NCBI GenBank assembly: GCA_947497945.1
Contig: CANMIP010000002.1
Location: forward strand, 62,001-126,000
Origin: an uncultured Tropicimonas sp.
Lineage (GTDB): Bacteria > Pseudomonadota > Alphaproteobacteria > Rhodobacterales > Rhodobacteraceae
DNA: 64,000 bases
Direction: 5' to 3'
The position numbers and the translations under genes were made by a program. The notes beneath the pieces were generated by a model. The model saw only the letters and a list, made by a program, of their open reading frames with translations, made no database searches and was not told where the DNA came from. Of this stretch, positions 62,786 to 64,000 are shown in pieces. Each line of letters starts with the position of its first letter. Within the stretch, counting starts at the first letter, position 1.

Positions 62786-63106
62786 CGCTGTGACCATGGT
62801 GTGACCTGTCCTCCCTGTGCGGTTTTCCGCTGCCATGACGGATGACCCGTGAGAGCAGTGGAAATGACAACGAAGGGCAGCAAGTTCGGCCCTCTTCCAG
62901 TTCGCACCGGACCCAGCACTCGGCAAGGCGCGCGCAAAACGGCCGTTCGCCGCGTTGTGACACCCCCCCAGAGGCGGGCCATTTCCGGGACCGCGACAGG
63001 GAGTTCGAGGTTGGTTCGGTCCCTGCGGGACAAAAAAAGACGAGGCAGACCCACCTTGGACACAACTTCGTCGGGGGAGTGCTGCGCCTTGCAACGGGCC
63101 GCTGTT

Positions 63107-63148
63107 CGGTGCAACAGGAGCGCGAAAATGCAGCATTCTGTTGCACCG
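63107..63148. repeat. Long-spaced 11-bp inverted repeat upstream of dusA
   Basis: Arms CGGTGCAACAG (63107-63117) and CTGTTGCACCG (63138-63148) are exact reverse complements, 20 bases apart. The spacer ends in AATGCAGCATT, itself a palindrome. It lies 47 bases before the proposed dusA start. As RNA it would form a hairpin with an 11-bp stem; as DNA it could be a regulator site. Confidence 0.65.
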
Positions 63149-63194
63149 CCCTCGAAAACAGCGGCGTCTGGCCCGAAACAACGGAGACCGAGGT

Positions 63195-64000
63195 TTGGCC
63201 GAGCTCAGGCAATCCACTGAGGGATCAGGAAGATCCTGCCTTCGCCAGTCCGCGCGCCTGTCGGTCGCCCCGATGCTCGACTGGACGGATCGCCATTGCC
63301 GCTGCTTTCATCGCGTGATGTCCGCACGGACCCTTCTCTATACCGAAATGGTCACCGCACCGGCGCTTGTGCGCGGCGGCGCCCTGCATCTTCTGGCCTT
63401 CGATCCGGCCGAAGCGCCGGTGGCCCTGCAACTCGGGGGCTCGGACGCGCGGGAGCTTGCGCTGGCGACGCGGATGGCCGCAGAGGCCGGCTATGACGAG
63501 ATCAACCTCAATCTCGGCTGCCCGTCAGACCGGGTTCAGTCGGGGATGTTCGGCGCCGTCCTGATGCGCGAGCCGAACCTCGTCGCCGATTGCCTGGCCG
63601 GGATGCAGGCGGCGGTCTCCGTTCCGGTGACGGCCAAATGCAGGATCGGTGTCGATGACCAGACGCCCGAGGAAGTCCTGCCCCGCTTTCTCGAAACGCT
63701 GCGCGGCGCGGGGATCGATCGCGTCACGATCCATGCCCGCAAGGCCTGGCTGAAAGGGCTCAGCCCGAAAGAGAACCGGGATATTCCGCCGCTGGACTAC
63801 CCGCTGGTTCACGCGATGAAACAGGAATTTCCGCAGATGCACCTGTCGATCAACGGCGGCATCGCTACGCTGGACGCCGCGGAGGCGCAGCTGGCGGCCG
63901 GGATGGATGGCGTCATGATCGGCCGGGCGGCCTATCACCAGCCCGCCGAGATCCTGCTCGACGCGGATCGACGGATCTTCGGAGAGGCCTGCGAGCCGCT
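63195..64000 (+). CDS. dusA: tRNA-dihydrouridine synthase A-type (3' end outside window)
   Basis: The frame reads RLSVAPMLDWTDRHCRCFHR, LLYTEMVTAPALVRGG, QLGGSDA, then EINLNLGCPSDRVQSGMFGA with the catalytic Cys, KCRIGVDD and SINGGIATLD. These are conserved DusA motifs. The enzyme reduces uridines in the tRNA D-loop with FMN and NADPH. Conserved sequence begins before the first ATG (63273), so the start lies upstream. TTG 63195, after GAGACCGAGG, is the best candidate but is uncertain. About 268 codons are visible to the window edge. The palindromic repeat at 63107-63148 lies in its upstream region. Confidence 0.9.
   Translation, partial: MAELRQSTEGSGRSCLRQSARLSVAPMLDWTDRHCRCFHRVMSARTLLYTEMVTAPALVRGGALHLLAFDPAEAPVALQLGGSDARELALATRMAAEAGYDEINLNLGCPSDRVQSGMFGAVLMREPNLVADCLAGMQAAVSVPVTAKCRIGVDDQTPEEVLPRFLETLRGAGIDRVTIHARKAWLKGLSPKENRDIPPLDYPLVHAMKQEFPQMHLSINGGIATLDAAEAQLAAGMDGVMIGRAAYHQPAEILLDADRRIFGEACEP

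Larger units (their letters stand above)
62421..63194. other. Gene-free region between AraC and dusA-type genes
   Basis: Several overlapping open frames exist on both strands (for example 62849-63220 plus), but all have Arg/Ser/Pro-rich composition without recognised families. Two distinct palindromes are present (62731-62747 and 63107-63148) and a promoter-like segment with a strong ribosome site leading to ATG-TAG at 62780-62785. The region is probably regulatory or the scar of a deleted gene. Confidence 0.45.

Noticed and set aside
62849-63220. Plus-strand 123-codon frame in the gap before dusA
   Set aside because: Low-complexity basic composition, no ribosome site, and it runs through the inverted repeat; no evidence of coding.

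Overview
The window looks like chromosomal DNA from a GC-rich alphaproteobacterium, most probably of the Rhodobacterales (Roseobacter) group. The basis is the gene content: TRAP and RbsA-type ABC transporters, overlapping lolC/lolD, an alphaproteobacterial-type porin, a dusA-type gene, many AraC/LysR regulators and an IS110-family background. The organism assignment is inference from content, not from a marker gene. No tRNA, rRNA, CRISPR array, replication origin or complete mobile element was recognised.

Layout. (1) 1-5447, minus strand: a sugar-type ABC importer (binding protein, permease, two-domain ATPase, second permease) ending in a lactaldehyde-dehydrogenase-like gene cut by the window edge. 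(2) 5448-7172: gene-poor, with paired GC hairpins and an eroded IS110 transposase. (3) 7173-15512: an apparently intact catabolic locus. A keto-acid hydratase-like gene converges on a LysR regulator. Divergent from the regulator runs a tight operon of hydantoinase-type amidohydrolase, Asp/Glu-racemase-superfamily enzyme (arylmalonate-decarboxylase-like), three TRAP transporter genes and an amidase, closed by a clear terminator. (4) 15665-20297: a FecB/FecCD-type metal or siderophore uptake locus that is largely broken. The permease carries an IS110 relic and a 5-bp duplication and the ATPase is frameshifted; the binding protein, a helical periplasmic protein with a 38-bp palindrome at its promoter, and DUF1636- and DUF2946-like genes remain. 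(5) 20553-24372: a frameshifted LysR gene, a truncated radical SAM gene, and a WYL regulator with a palindromic operator shared with an epoxide-hydrolase-like gene. (6) 24504-28251: a pectin-degradation remnant (CE8, GH105, tail of a GH28) and an AraC regulator. (7) 28319-34299: AsmA-like protein, a secreted protein, a cNMP-domain fragment, a patatin phospholipase and an AraC regulator. (8) 34790-46984: a frameshifted outer-membrane barrel, a sulfatase, a TetR regulator facing an operon that ends in an alpha/beta-hydrolase/PhzF chimera, exported YHS and isochorismatase-fold proteins, AraC, LysR, a WrbA-type flavoprotein and a DMT exporter. (9) 46985-64000: a decayed membrane gene, a TadG/vWA protein, lolC-lolD, a YdcZ-type membrane protein, two tandem cytochromes c, MipA, a GGDEF-EAL protein, a chemoreceptor, a porin, an AraC regulator and the 5' part of a dusA-type gene.

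General character. Much of the window is accessory catabolic DNA with many regulators. Several genes are broken by frameshift, truncation or in-frame fusion. Some lesions are real sequence events (IS relic, tandem duplication, gene chimera). Others, especially single-base shifts, could be assembly errors and should be checked against reads. The hydantoinase/AMDase-like/TRAP/amidase operon is the most coherent little-characterised system. The strongest oddities are the hydrolase-PhzF chimera and the IS110 noncoding hairpins.
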